This document shows, one piece after another, positions 14,177-23,473 of a DNA stretch of 64,000 bases (position 1 is its first letter; every line of letters starts with the position of its first letter). A program made the translations under genes and the position numbers. The notes below the pieces were generated by a model. That model saw only the letters and a list, made by a program, of their open reading frames with translations. It did not search any database and was not told the origin of the DNA. Origin of the DNA: Ammoniphilus resinae (GTDB lineage: Bacteria; Bacillota; Bacilli; Aneurinibacillales; RAOX-1); the NCBI RefSeq assembly GCF_017873965.1, contig NZ_JAGGKT010000001.1:620001-684000 (forward strand), given 5' to 3'.

Positions 14177-15799
14177 ATGGTGAGGATTGAAGAGGTTTCA
14201 CCATTGAAAAGTAATCAACTGGCCAAGGATTATAGCCAGGATTTTGAACGAATAGATCGTTTTTTCACCTATAATCCTTATGAAGGAAATAGTTGGAAAG
14301 GGCGGGCAGACTGGCTTGCTGCGTCGAATATCAAGCATCGGGATCAACTAACAGAGGCACTCTTGCAATACAATCAAGGCGTTGGAAATAATGGTGCGCT
14401 CGGTAATATTGAAAAGCTAAAAAACGAGGATGTTTTTGTCATCATCGGAGGGCAGCAGGCCGGTGTTTTGACAGGGCCATTACATGTCATTCACAAAGCG
14501 GTAACGATCCTTCAACTTTGCCGGGACGTTGAACAAAGGAAAGGGATTAAAGTAGTGCCGGTTTTTTGGATTGCTAGTGAGGATCATGATTATGATGAAG
14601 TTAATCATACTTATGTTGAAACAGGACAGGAACAGAATCCTAAAAAAATTCAGTTGCACAAGAAAGTGGTGCAAAAAAAATCCCTTAGTGATTTGGAAAT
14701 TAATTCAGCAGAATTTGCCCATGTGATACAACAATGTTTCTCATACCTTCCGGACTCTCAACATCAACCAGACCTTCTAGCAACATTGCTGGATTTCTCA
14801 CAGCAAAGCAAGGGGCTTCCGGATTTCTTTGCTAGGATTATGGCATGGCTGTTTGAAAAACATGGATTAGTCTTGGTGGATTCGGCAGATCCGAAGATTA
14901 GGGAACTAGAAAAACACGTTTTTTCTCAGTTAATGAAAAGTGATCCCTCATCCAGACTTCTTTCGACCCAAAAGGAGTTGCAGGAAATTGGTTATCCCTC
15001 CCAGTTAGAGGTCGAGCCGGAAAATGCTCACTTTTTTGTTTATTGCAATGGGGAACGTGAGCTGATGGTAAGAAAAGAGGGAGGATTTGTTTCAAAGACT
15101 GGCAGGTATGCATTCAGTCAAAATGAACTTGAGCAATTGCTTGAAGAGAACCCTTCTTCCTTTAGCGCAAATGTCGTTACCCGCCCCATTATGCAGGAGC
15201 ATTTATTTCCAGTGCTTGCGTTTGTTGGAGGGCCTGGAGAGGTAGCCTATTGGGCACAATTGAAAGGGATTTTTGAAATGTTTTCGATGCAAATGCCGAT
15301 CGTTTATCCGCGCATGACTTTTACCATTGTGGAAAGAAGTATCGAAAAATATATGAAGCGTTTTGGGATCTCCTTTTTCGATGTCCACGATCGATGGGAG
15401 CAACTTCAAAAAGAATGGCTTAACCAACAAAATCCTTTGCCCCTTGAATCGGAATTCCGGTCTTTGAAAAGTCAGGTTAAGACGCTATATCTTCCTTTTC
15501 TTGAAAAATTAGTGCAAATAGAGCCGGGGGTCGAAAAATTAGGGGAAGATAATCTGAGTCGGATCCTCTCCCATCTCGACTTTTTGGAAAAGAAGACTTG
15601 GGACGCGACCGTGCAACGGCATAGGGCAGCCCTTATTCAATGGGAAAAAGTAAGGAATTCTCTCTTTCCATTGGAAAAACCGCAGGAGAGGGTTTATAAT
15701 GTTTTTGGTTATCTTAATACATACGGGACAAGTTTTATTGACGAATTGGTAGAGATGAGGATACCGCTAACCGCAAATCATAAACTTTTATACATATAA
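14177..15799 (+). CDS. bshC: Bacillithiol biosynthesis cysteine-adding enzyme BshC
   Basis: Cytosolic enzyme of the last bacillithiol step, adding cysteine to glucosaminyl-malate. The protein matches BshC (YllA) over its length: NPYEGNSWKGRADWLA near the N-terminus, FVIIGGQQAGVLTGPLHVIHKA with the Rossmann-like core, VFWIASEDHDYDEVNHTYV, FVYCNGERELMVRKE, RPIMQEHLFPVLAFVGGPGEVAYWAQL and a C-terminal coiled coil ending near EMRIPLTANHKLLYI. ATG 14177 gives 540 residues, the usual family length; a reading from 14129 adds 16 residues of non-family sequence. Only 13 bases separate it from the SAH hydrolase gene, so they form one operon. Confidence 0.93.
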   Translation: MVRIEEVSPLKSNQLAKDYSQDFERIDRFFTYNPYEGNSWKGRADWLAASNIKHRDQLTEALLQYNQGVGNNGALGNIEKLKNEDVFVIIGGQQAGVLTGPLHVIHKAVTILQLCRDVEQRKGIKVVPVFWIASEDHDYDEVNHTYVETGQEQNPKKIQLHKKVVQKKSLSDLEINSAEFAHVIQQCFSYLPDSQHQPDLLATLLDFSQQSKGLPDFFARIMAWLFEKHGLVLVDSADPKIRELEKHVFSQLMKSDPSSRLLSTQKELQEIGYPSQLEVEPENAHFFVYCNGERELMVRKEGGFVSKTGRYAFSQNELEQLLEENPSSFSANVVTRPIMQEHLFPVLAFVGGPGEVAYWAQLKGIFEMFSMQMPIVYPRMTFTIVERSIEKYMKRFGISFFDVHDRWEQLQKEWLNQQNPLPLESEFRSLKSQVKTLYLPFLEKLVQIEPGVEKLGEDNLSRILSHLDFLEKKTWDATVQRHRAALIQWEKVRNSLFPLEKPQERVYNVFGYLNTYGTSFIDELVEMRIPLTANHKLLYI

Positions 15800-15812
15800 T
15801 AGGAGGAAAAAG

Positions 15813-17072
15813 ATGAATACAACAAGGGAAAGTATTGTAAAAGATATGTCACTGGCCCCATCAGGGCATCTGAAAATAGATTGGGTAAAAGAACATATGC
15901 CTGTGCTAAACCGAATCCGAGAAAAATTCGAGCAGGAAAAACCGTTTGCAGGGTTGAAAGTGTCTATTTCCCTTCACTTGGAGGCGAAAACTGCCTATTT
16001 GGCAAAGGTAGTTCAAGCAGGTGGAGCACAGGTAACGATTACAGGAAGCAATCCTTTATCTACACAGGACGACGTTTGTGCGGCGCTAGTGGAAGATGGG
16101 ATACAGGTTTTTGCCAAATATAACCCAGACCCGGCAGAATACAAGTCCCATTTCATTAAAACGTTAGAAACCAGACCAGATCTCATTATTGACGATGGTG
16201 GTGATTTGGTATCTATTCTGCACAGTGAAAGACAGGATTTATTAGAGCAGGTACGCGGTGGTGCTGAAGAAACGACAACAGGGATTTTGCGCCTGAAGGC
16301 TTTAGAGAAGTCCGGTAATCTGAAGTTCCCGATGGTAGCAGTAAATGATGCCTTCTGTAAATACCTTTTTGATAACCGTTACGGAACAGGTCAATCTGTC
16401 TGGGATGGGATCAATCGCACAACGAATTTGGTCGTAGCTGGTAAAACCGTTGTTGTAGTGGGCTATGGTTGGTGTGGAAAAGGTGTAGCGATGAGGGCCA
16501 AGGGATTAGGGGCGAAAGTTGTTGTCACTGAAATCGATGCTATCAAAGGTGTAGAGGCTTATATGGATGGATTTGAAGTCATGTCGATGGAAGAAGCAGC
16601 GAAGGTAGGAGACTACTTTGTAACTGTGACTGGAAACAAGGATGTGATTCGTGGGGAGCATATGGCTGTGATGAAAGACGGAGCCATTCTTTCCAATGCC
16701 GGACACTTCGATGTGGAAGTGAATAAGGTTGAGTTGGCTGAATTATCGACTTCTAAGCGCACCGTTCGTAAAGATATAGAGGAATATCAACTAAAGGATG
16801 GCAGAAAAATTTACTTGCTTGCAGAGGGTCGGTTAGTAAACCTTGCAGCAGGAGATGGTCATCCAGCTGAAATTATGGATATGACCTTTGCCCTTCAAGC
16901 GGTATCCTTGGCCTATGTGAACGAGAAGTACAAGGAATTGGGGAACAAAGTGGTCAATGTTCCTTATGAATTGGATGAGCAGGTTGCACGTTTTAAGCTT
17001 GAGGCTCTGGGGATCAAGATCGATCATTTAACGGAAGAACAGCGCGAATACCTAGATAGTTGGACGGAATAA
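15813..17072 (+). CDS. ahcY: S-adenosylhomocysteine hydrolase
   Basis: Cytosolic NAD-dependent enzyme splitting S-adenosylhomocysteine to adenosine and homocysteine, which recycles the methyl cycle. The NAD loop is VVVGYGWCGKGVA (about 209-221), the substrate region includes SISLHLEAKTAYLA and ETTTGILRL, the catalytic Lys/Asp pair is in FPMVAVNDAFCKYLFDNRYGTGQS, and NAGHFDVEVN and GRLVNLAAGDGHPAEIMDM are family blocks. At 419 residues it is the shorter bacterial/archaeal-type form without the long insertion of eukaryotic-like enzymes. ATG 15813 follows AGGAGG. Co-transcribed with bshC. Bacillus subtilis uses the Pfs route instead, so this enzyme marks a different sulfur strategy. Confidence 0.95.
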   Translation: MNTTRESIVKDMSLAPSGHLKIDWVKEHMPVLNRIREKFEQEKPFAGLKVSISLHLEAKTAYLAKVVQAGGAQVTITGSNPLSTQDDVCAALVEDGIQVFAKYNPDPAEYKSHFIKTLETRPDLIIDDGGDLVSILHSERQDLLEQVRGGAEETTTGILRLKALEKSGNLKFPMVAVNDAFCKYLFDNRYGTGQSVWDGINRTTNLVVAGKTVVVVGYGWCGKGVAMRAKGLGAKVVVTEIDAIKGVEAYMDGFEVMSMEEAAKVGDYFVTVTGNKDVIRGEHMAVMKDGAILSNAGHFDVEVNKVELAELSTSKRTVRKDIEEYQLKDGRKIYLLAEGRLVNLAAGDGHPAEIMDMTFALQAVSLAYVNEKYKELGNKVVNVPYELDEQVARFKLEALGIKIDHLTEEQREYLDSWTE

Positions 17073-17081
17073 AGAAAACTT

Positions 17082-17222
17082 CCATCAGAAAGAGGGGCTT
17101 CATTCCCCCCTCTGATGGTTAGTTGCACTTATCCGACATTTACGGGCAGTTATCCCCTAACTCAATTTCTACTTTCCGAAAATTTTTGAAGTGGGAGGTT
17201 ACTGCCCGTTAATGTCCGATAA
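17082..17222 (+). repeat. R2 two-hairpin repeat, copy A
   Basis: Hairpin 1: CCATCAGA (17082-17089) with TCTGATGG (17111-17118) enclosing GGGG/CCCC. Linker TTAGTTGCAC. Hairpin 2: TTATCCGACATT...ACGGGCAGT (17129-17150) with ACTGCCCGT...AATGTCCGATAA (17201-17222), 20 of 22 positions paired. It starts ten bases after the ahcY stop, so hairpin 1 may also serve as the ahcY mRNA end. The inverted second copy is at 55741-55879. Confidence 0.8.
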
Positions 17223-17233
17223 AAAAATTACTA

Positions 17234-17264
17234 AAAATCCTGTCGGTAGGCAGGATTTTTTTTT
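17234..17264 (+). terminator. Intrinsic terminator upstream of mraZ
   Basis: AAAATCCTG (17234-17242) pairs with CAGGATTTT (17251-17259) around an 8-nt loop, followed by T to 17264. It separates ahcY from the dcw operon. Confidence 0.9.
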
Positions 17265-17286
17265 ATGTTCACGAATAATAAACGTT

Positions 17287-17334
17287 AGTGGGTTAAAGTG
17301 GTATAAAGTGGGTGAAAAGTGGGTGAAAGTGGGG
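17287..17334 (+). promoter_or_regulatory. MraZ operator: five AGTGG direct repeats
   Basis: AGTG(G) begins at 17287, 17297, 17307, 17318 and 17328, that is once per helical turn, ending 10 bases before the mraZ start codon. MraZ is known to bind such repeats upstream of its own operon and repress it. A TATAAA inside the array (17302-17307) may be the -10 box. Confidence 0.85.
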
Positions 17335-17344
17335 TGTAGGATAC

Positions 17345-17776
17345 ATGTTCATGGGGGAATACCAGCACACGATTGACGAAAAGGGAAGAATTACTGTCCC
17401 TGCAAAGTTTCGTGAAGAACTGGGAGAAAAGTTTGTTGTCACCCGTGGACTTGATCGATGCCTTTTCGTCTACCCAATGGAGGAATGGAAACAGCTGGAA
17501 GCAAAGCTGAAAACATTACCTTTTACTCGTTCAGATGCCAGGGCCTTTACCCGATTTTTCTTCTCCGGTGCAACCGAATGTGAATTGGATAAACAGGGCA
17601 GGGTAAATATACCAGGTCCACTACGGCAGCATGCCAATCTAGACAAAGATTGCGTGGTTATAGGTGTATCCAGTCGGGTCGAGATTTGGAGCATGCAGCA
17701 TTGGGAATCCTATTTTGAGGAGTCGGAGAATTCGTTTAATGAAATTGCCGAAAAAATTGTGGACTTTGATCTATAA
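17345..17776 (+). CDS. mraZ: Transcriptional regulator MraZ
   Basis: DNA-binding double-SpoVT/AbrB-like protein that forms rings and represses the dcw operon. Each half has the family motif: [23 protein letters not shown] at the N-terminus and [22 protein letters not shown] in the middle. At 143 residues it is full length. ATG 17345 gives the conserved N-terminus, although the region upstream is the operator array and the SD (GTGTAGG) is weak, which would keep its level low. First gene of the cluster; autoregulation is supported by the five-repeat operator. Confidence 0.95.
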   Translation: MFMGEYQHTIDEKGRITVPAKFREELGEKFVVTRGLDRCLFVYPMEEWKQLEAKLKTLPFTRSDARAFTRFFFSGATECELDKQGRVNIPGPLRQHANLDKDCVVIGVSSRVEIWSMQHWESYFEESENSFNEIAEKIVDFDL

Positions 17777-17823
17777 AATTGTCGATGGAAGACTCCGAAT
17801 GATGCAGCGAGGTGAAGGGAAAC

Positions 17824-18756
17824 GTGTTCCATCATATTACCGTAATGAAGAAAGAGGCTGTCGATGGATTAATGGTACAACCTGATGGGATTTATGTGGA
17901 TTGTACCCTAGGAGGAGCTGGGCATAGTCTAGTGATTGCCTCAGAGCTTTCTTCAGAAGGCCGATTAATCGCGATAGACCAAGATGATTGGGCATTAAAC
18001 AATGCCACAGAGAAACTTAAACAATATGAGGATCGCGTGATTCTCGTAAAAGGTAATTTTCGAAATCTACAGGAATTAATTGAACAAAAAGGGTTTCCAA
18101 AAGTGGATGGTGTCCTTTTTGACCTTGGTGTTTCCTCCCCCCAGTTGGATGAAGGAGAAAGAGGCTTTAGCTATCATGAGGACGCACCCTTGGATATGCG
18201 AATGGATACAAGCGGACCGCTTACCGCAAAGGATGTAATCAATGATTGGAGTGAGAAAGAACTTGCTGATGTGATCTATCGATACGGGGAAGAAAAATTT
18301 TCTCGGCAAATAGCTCGTGAAATCGTACACGCAAGGGAAGTAAAGCCAATTGAAACAACCGGTGAGTTGGTTGAACTGATAAAAAAGGGAATCCCTGCAC
18401 CGGCAAGAAGAACGGGAGGACATCCGGCGAAGCGAACCTTTCAAGCCATACGAATTGCTGTGAATGATGAGTTAAACGCTTTTCGGGAGGCTTTAGAAGA
18501 TGCAATCCAGGTGCTAAAACCAGGTGGCAGAGTCAGTGTTATTACTTTTCATTCTTTAGAGGATCGTATTTGTAAGCAAGTCTTTCAAAAGTACGTAGGT
18601 GGATGTACTTGTCCGCCGGATTTTCCACAATGTGTGTGTTCGAATCAGGCGGTCATTCGGATTGTTAATCGCAAGCCAATTTTACCAAGCGATGTGGAAT
18701 TAGATGAGAATAACCGCGCACGCTCTGCTAAATTGAGAATTGCAGAAAAACTTTAA
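17824..18756 (+). CDS. rsmH: 16S rRNA (cytosine-1402-N4)-methyltransferase
   Basis: SAM-dependent methyltransferase acting on m4Cm1402 in the ribosomal P site (MraW). SAM loop [42 protein letters not shown], and [18 protein letters not shown] with [12 protein letters not shown]. At 310 residues it is the normal length. GTG 17824 is chosen, following GAGGTGAAGGGAAAC, since [15 protein letters not shown] equals the family start; a GTG at 17812 lies in the SD. Second gene of the dcw operon; its stop is followed at once by the ftsL SD. Confidence 0.95.
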   Translation: MFHHITVMKKEAVDGLMVQPDGIYVDCTLGGAGHSLVIASELSSEGRLIAIDQDDWALNNATEKLKQYEDRVILVKGNFRNLQELIEQKGFPKVDGVLFDLGVSSPQLDEGERGFSYHEDAPLDMRMDTSGPLTAKDVINDWSEKELADVIYRYGEEKFSRQIAREIVHAREVKPIETTGELVELIKKGIPAPARRTGGHPAKRTFQAIRIAVNDELNAFREALEDAIQVLKPGGRVSVITFHSLEDRICKQVFQKYVGGCTCPPDFPQCVCSNQAVIRIVNRKPILPSDVELDENNRARSAKLRIAEKL

Positions 18757-18787
18757 AGAGGGGTCCGTCGGGAGGAGGAAGAAAAGT

Positions 18788-19162
18788 TTGAGAGGGAATC
18801 AATATGGAAATTTAGCTGTTCAACTAAAGCAGGAACATGCTTCTGGGGCAAAGAGGAAATCAAAAGTTGAAAAGGTTACTGTCAAATACGGTATACCTGT
18901 GGAAGAAAAACTCCTTTATTTATTGAGTGTTATTATGGTTGTATGTATTTCCGGATTTATTTTGTCAAGGTATGCCCTAATCTCACAATTTAATTATGAT
19001 ATTGAAAATACCAAGGAAGTCATTAATACAACCCATGAAGAAAATTCAAGTTTAAGACTAAAGATTGATGAACTAAGCAAACGGGAGCGCATCTTAGATA
19101 TCGCACAGCGGGAACTAGGTATGACAATGAAGAACAGTACCGTTCGTGTTCTTTCCCACTAG
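18788..19162 (+). CDS. ftsL: Cell division protein FtsL
   Basis: Bitopic septal protein that with DivIB and DivIC regulates the FtsW-PBP2B synthase. A basic cytoplasmic N-terminus (about 1-40) precedes one membrane helix (LLYLLSVIMVVCISGFILS) and a short extracytoplasmic coiled coil (YDIENTKEVINTTHEENSSLRLKI, leucine-zipper spacing). At 124 residues it is close to Bacillus FtsL. TTG 18788 follows GGAGGAGG by nine bases; a reading from 18740 overlaps rsmH and is unlikely. Low sequence conservation is normal for FtsL; order between rsmH and pbpB makes the call firm. Confidence 0.88.
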   Translation: MRGNQYGNLAVQLKQEHASGAKRKSKVEKVTVKYGIPVEEKLLYLLSVIMVVCISGFILSRYALISQFNYDIENTKEVINTTHEENSSLRLKIDELSKRERILDIAQRELGMTMKNSTVRVLSH

Positions 19163-19188
19163 CGAAAACATACGTGGAGGAGAAACCG

Positions 19189-21369
19189 ATGAATAAGAGA
19201 ATCAGAATTCGTACATGGTTTCTAGGGGGAGTTTTTACCTTCCTCTTTTTTTTATTAGCATTCCGTCTGTTTTGGATTCAGACGGTCAGTGCTGAATGGC
19301 TGAAACGTGATGCTCAGGCCCAATGGGAGAGAAACGAGACGATTCAACCCAAGCGTGGTACGATTTATGACCGCAATGGAGAAGTGTTGGCTTATACAGC
19401 CAAAGCCTATACGGTTATTGCAAAATTAAAACCATGGGATAAGGCAGATACATCCTATGTAGAAAATGCCTTTGACACTGCCCAAAAACTTGCTCCGGTC
19501 TTGGGGATGCCAGCTGAACGAATTGCTAGACTAATTGAAAATGGTCGCGATGCAAGCAGAACACAGGTTGAACTTCGTCCGGGAGGCTGGAAGATCAATG
19601 AGGATACTGCACAAAGGGTAGTTGATTTGAAACTGCCAGGCATATTCCTGTATGAAGAAAAGAAACGTTACTACCCAAATGATTCTTTTTTATCGCATAT
19701 TCTAGGATACGTCGACCTTGACGGAAATCCCGTGATGGGAATAGAGAAAATATTTGATGAAGAATTAAGCGGGGAAATAGGGGAATATAAGCTGTTGAAG
19801 GATCGGAAGGGATTCAAGCTCCCTGACGGAATTGAAACCTTCAAGCCGGCAAAAGATGGTAAAGATATTTATTTAACCATCGATTATCAGATTCAAAATT
19901 ATGTAGAAGATGCCCTAAATACGATTACCAAAGAATTTAACACAAAAGGGATTTCGGTTATAGTGGCTGACCCGAATACAGGCGATATTTTGGCCATGGC
20001 AAACAGACCTCATTTTAATCCGAATTCCTATCGGAATATCAGCAACTGGACGAACTTTTCGATTTCAAGTACGTTTGAGCCAGGTTCAACATTTAAAATT
20101 GTGACCTTGGCTGCCGCAATCGAAGAAGGTGTATACAGCAATGACGAAACCTATCATTCCGGAACCTACCGCAAAGTTACACCACCAATTAAAGACCATA
20201 ATGGCGGGCAAGGTTGGGGAACGATTTCCTATCTTCGCGGAGTTCAAGAGTCAAGTAATGTACTATTTGCCATCCTTGGTTATGAACGATTAGGCAAGGA
20301 TAAGTTTTATGACTATCTGGAGAAATTCGGCTTTGGCCAAATGACGGGCATTGGTTTGCCTGGGGAAGTAGCTGCAAGTTTAAAACCGAAGGGGCTGTTG
20401 TATCCTCGTGATGTTGCCTCCATGACCTTTGGACAGGGGGTTGCTGTAACAGCAATTCAGCAAGTGGCAGCTGTTTCTGCCGTGGCAAATGGCGGTGAGC
20501 TGTTAAAACCGCATATTGTTAAAGAAATCCGTGCTTCACAAACCGGGGAAATTCTGCAACGGACCGAAAAGGAAACGGTAAGAAGAGTTGTTTCGGAAAA
20601 AACCTCGACAATGGTTAGAGATATCCTTGAAACTGTTGTTACTGAGGGGACGGGAAGATATTATAATATTCCCGGATACCATGTAGCAGGGAAAACAGGA
20701 ACGGCCCAGGTAGCTGCCATGGATGGGGGTTACAAAGCAAATAAATACATCTATTCGTTTATTGGTTTTGCACCCAAGGATAAACCTGAATTGCTTGTAT
20801 CCGTAGTCGTAGACCAGCCTGACGTGCCTGATTCCAATTTTGGCGGTCGTGATGTGGTTTCACCGATCTTCAAGCATGTTATGCAGAATAGTTTACAGTA
20901 CCTAAAAATAAGTCCCGATCTGAAAGTGGATAATATGAAGATCGCTAAGCCAGAGTCAATTCAAGTTCCTGATTTACTAGGTAAGCCACCATCTGTTGCT
21001 GTGGAACTGTCAGGCAAAGCTAACTTGCAAGGAAAAGTGCTTGGGGATGGGACAAGTGTCATTCAACAATATCCAACAAGCGGCACCTCATTGTCCAAGG
21101 ATAGTGTGGTTTATCTGATTACATCGGAACATTTAGAAGCGCCTTTACCTGATTTTACAGGGAAAACCTTGAGGGAAGTAATGGAATTTTGTACCTTGTT
21201 AGGAGTGAAAGTCAATGTTCTCGGAGAAGGGTTCGTCGTGGGACAAAGTATACCGGCAGGAACCATTATTACCAAAGGGGAAAAATTAACCATTACCCTG
21301 CACACGAAATCGGATGTTGATGAATTGAATGTGGAAGAGCAAGATTTGCAAGAAGAAATCCAAGAATAA
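19189..21369 (+). CDS. pbpB: Penicillin-binding protein 2B (FtsI), septal transpeptidase
   Basis: Class B PBP that cross-links septal peptidoglycan. An N-terminal anchor (TWFLGGVFTFLFFLLAFRLFW), the pedestal domain with KRGTIYDRNGEVLAY, then the transpeptidase domain with the active Ser in FEPGSTFKIVTLA, SxN as SSN in VQESSNVLFA and KTGTA in HVAGKTGTAQVA. Two C-terminal PASTA domains (about 590-705) begin at SIQVPDLLGKPPSVA and PLPDFTGKTLREV. At 726 residues it matches Bacillus PbpB. ATG 19189 follows GTGGAGGAG. A strong terminator separates it from spoVD, so spoVD can be expressed independently. Confidence 0.95.
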   Translation: MNKRIRIRTWFLGGVFTFLFFLLAFRLFWIQTVSAEWLKRDAQAQWERNETIQPKRGTIYDRNGEVLAYTAKAYTVIAKLKPWDKADTSYVENAFDTAQKLAPVLGMPAERIARLIENGRDASRTQVELRPGGWKINEDTAQRVVDLKLPGIFLYEEKKRYYPNDSFLSHILGYVDLDGNPVMGIEKIFDEELSGEIGEYKLLKDRKGFKLPDGIETFKPAKDGKDIYLTIDYQIQNYVEDALNTITKEFNTKGISVIVADPNTGDILAMANRPHFNPNSYRNISNWTNFSISSTFEPGSTFKIVTLAAAIEEGVYSNDETYHSGTYRKVTPPIKDHNGGQGWGTISYLRGVQESSNVLFAILGYERLGKDKFYDYLEKFGFGQMTGIGLPGEVAASLKPKGLLYPRDVASMTFGQGVAVTAIQQVAAVSAVANGGELLKPHIVKEIRASQTGEILQRTEKETVRRVVSEKTSTMVRDILETVVTEGTGRYYNIPGYHVAGKTGTAQVAAMDGGYKANKYIYSFIGFAPKDKPELLVSVVVDQPDVPDSNFGGRDVVSPIFKHVMQNSLQYLKISPDLKVDNMKIAKPESIQVPDLLGKPPSVAVELSGKANLQGKVLGDGTSVIQQYPTSGTSLSKDSVVYLITSEHLEAPLPDFTGKTLREVMEFCTLLGVKVNVLGEGFVVGQSIPAGTIITKGEKLTITLHTKSDVDELNVEEQDLQEEIQE

Positions 21370-21384
21370 ACGTCGGACAAAATC

Positions 21385-21425
21385 GGGAGATAGAACGCCT
21401 TAAACGTTCTATCTCCCTTTATTTT
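21385..21425 (+). terminator. Intrinsic terminator between pbpB and spoVD
   Basis: GGGAGATAGAACG (21385-21397) pairs perfectly with CGTTCTATCTCCC (21405-21417), followed by TTTATTTTT. It implies that spoVD has, or had, its own promoter in the short 21426-21500 gap, as expected for a sporulation gene, but I could not define one. Confidence 0.88.
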
Positions 21426-21500
21426 TGAATAGGGTTTAGGTAAGACAAGGTAAGCCTGGACACTTTTCAGCCTGGCTTTCAGCAAAAGAGGGGGATGAGG

Positions 21501-23432
21501 GTGAGAGTTTCAAACGTAACTGTCCGTCGCAGAATATTTATTGCATTATTGATCGGTGTGTTTTTATATTCCCTTTTAATAGCAAGACTAGGATATGTTC
21601 AAGTGATTCAAGGTCCTGAACTATTAGATCGTGCGGAAAATTTGTGGAGTAGAGATATCCCTTTTGAAGCAAAAAGGGGAATGATTTATGACCGGAATGG
21701 CGAAGTCCTAGCATATAATATTAGTGTCCCATCTGTCTGGGCAATCCCCATTCAGATTAAAGATAAACCAGCAGTCGCCAAGCAGCTTTCCAGTTTATTA
21801 AAGGCAGATGAGAAAAACATTTTTCGTGCCATATCACAAAGGGAAATGATTGTCCGTGTTCCCGGCGGAAGGAAAATACCTGAGGAATTGGCGCGCAAGA
21901 TTCGTGAATTGGAAATCCCTGGGGTTCAAATTGCGGAAGACAGCAAGCGCTACTATCCGATGGGGGCGTTTGCTTCCCACATCCTAGGATTCACGGGAAT
22001 TGACAATCAGGGACTCTCGGGCATTGAGAAAGTTTATGATGATATGCTACAGGGAAAGAGGGGGCATATTTCCTTCTATTCGGATGCCAAGGGAAATGAG
22101 ATTCCTGGTGAAGTGGAAAAATTTATTCCTCCCAAAGATGGTCTTAACCTATACCTGACTATCGACAGCAATGTTCAGGCAATCATTGAAAGAGAACTGG
22201 ACCAGGCATTTGCCATGTATGACCCAGATGATGCCATGGTGGTAGCTATGGACCCGAAAACGGGGGAGATTCTGGGAATGGCAAGCAGACCGAATTATGA
22301 TCCGGAAAGTTTTCGCGATTATCCATCGGAAATTTACAATCGAAATCTTCCCATCTGGAAAACCTACGAGCCAGGTTCTACCTTTAAAATTATTACTCTT
22401 GCGGCCGCATTAGAGGAGGGGAAGGTGGATTTAGACAAGGAACATTTTAATGATCCAGGCTTTGTAAATGTAGCAGGAGCACGTCTCCGCTGTTGGAAAG
22501 CAGGGGGGCACGGGAATCAGACTTTTTTGCAGGTAGTAGAGAATTCCTGTAACCCGGGATTTGTTGCCCTGGGTCAACGCTTGGGAAAAGAAAGCCTTTT
22601 TGCTTACATCAAAAAATTTGGTTTTGGGAAGAAAACAGGAATTGATTTAATCGGGGAAGAAAACGGAGTCATGTTTAAAATGGATCGGGTTGGTCCGGTG
22701 GAATTGGCTACAACCGCATTTGGTCAAGGGGTGTCGGTAACCCCAATTCAACAGATTGCCGCTGTTTCTGCTGCCGTTAACGGGGGGAAATTGATGAAAC
22801 CGCATCTGGCAAAAGAGTGGCACCATCCAATTACTGAAGATATCATTTCAACAGTGGAACCGGAGATCGTAGATACTGTTATTTCCCCAGAAACTTCAAA
22901 GAAGGTTAGATATGCCTTGGAGTCTGTCGTTGCCAACGGAACGGGCCGCAATGCTTATATTGACGGCTACCGTGTAGGAGGGAAAACCGGGACAGCGCAA
23001 AAAGTAGAAAATGGGGTCTACTCCAAAAGCAAGCATATCGTCTCCTTTATTGGTATAGCGCCGATGGATAATCCGCAGATTGTTGTCTATGCAGCTGTAG
23101 ATAACCCGAAGGGAGTGCGGCAATTCGGAGGAACGATCGCTGCCCCGATTGTACGAAATGTTCTTGATTCTTCTTTAAGATATCTAAACGTAGACAAAAG
23201 AAAGGATCAGATGCCGAAAGAATATATGTATCCGGATAAGAAATTGTTGGAAGTCCCCAATCTGCTTGGTCTAGAAAAAGATAAATTGCATCTGCAGTAT
23301 TATTCGATACCTTTGGAGGTTGAGGGGAACGGCGATATTGTTACTTACCAATCGCCGAAACCAGGAAGTCATATCGAAGAAGGAAGTGTTGTACGAATTT
23401 ATCTTGGTGACAAAACGAAGAAAGATGATTAA
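21501..23432 (+). CDS. spoVD: Stage V sporulation protein D (spore cortex PBP)
   Basis: Class B penicillin-binding protein needed for spore cortex synthesis, partner of SpoVE. N-terminal anchor (IFIALLIGVFLYSLLIARLGYVQV), KRGMIYDRNGEVLAY, active Ser in YEPGSTFKIITLA, SCN in VENSCNPGF and KTGTAQ in GGKTGTAQKV. One PASTA domain (LEVPNLLGLEKDKL) at the end. At 643 residues it is close to Bacillus SpoVD. GTG 21501 is chosen because it gives the MRVSNVTVRRR start shared by the family; the ATG at 21495 lies against the SD GAGGGGG. Sigma-E control is known in Bacillus subtilis; the box is not clear here. Confidence 0.95.
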   Translation: MRVSNVTVRRRIFIALLIGVFLYSLLIARLGYVQVIQGPELLDRAENLWSRDIPFEAKRGMIYDRNGEVLAYNISVPSVWAIPIQIKDKPAVAKQLSSLLKADEKNIFRAISQREMIVRVPGGRKIPEELARKIRELEIPGVQIAEDSKRYYPMGAFASHILGFTGIDNQGLSGIEKVYDDMLQGKRGHISFYSDAKGNEIPGEVEKFIPPKDGLNLYLTIDSNVQAIIERELDQAFAMYDPDDAMVVAMDPKTGEILGMASRPNYDPESFRDYPSEIYNRNLPIWKTYEPGSTFKIITLAAALEEGKVDLDKEHFNDPGFVNVAGARLRCWKAGGHGNQTFLQVVENSCNPGFVALGQRLGKESLFAYIKKFGFGKKTGIDLIGEENGVMFKMDRVGPVELATTAFGQGVSVTPIQQIAAVSAAVNGGKLMKPHLAKEWHHPITEDIISTVEPEIVDTVISPETSKKVRYALESVVANGTGRNAYIDGYRVGGKTGTAQKVENGVYSKSKHIVSFIGIAPMDNPQIVVYAAVDNPKGVRQFGGTIAAPIVRNVLDSSLRYLNVDKRKDQMPKEYMYPDKKLLEVPNLLGLEKDKLHLQYYSIPLEVEGNGDIVTYQSPKPGSHIEEGSVVRIYLGDKTKKDD

Positions 23433-23473
23433 AATGATAAACGTTACACGATTAGGATGGAGGGATCAGCCTG

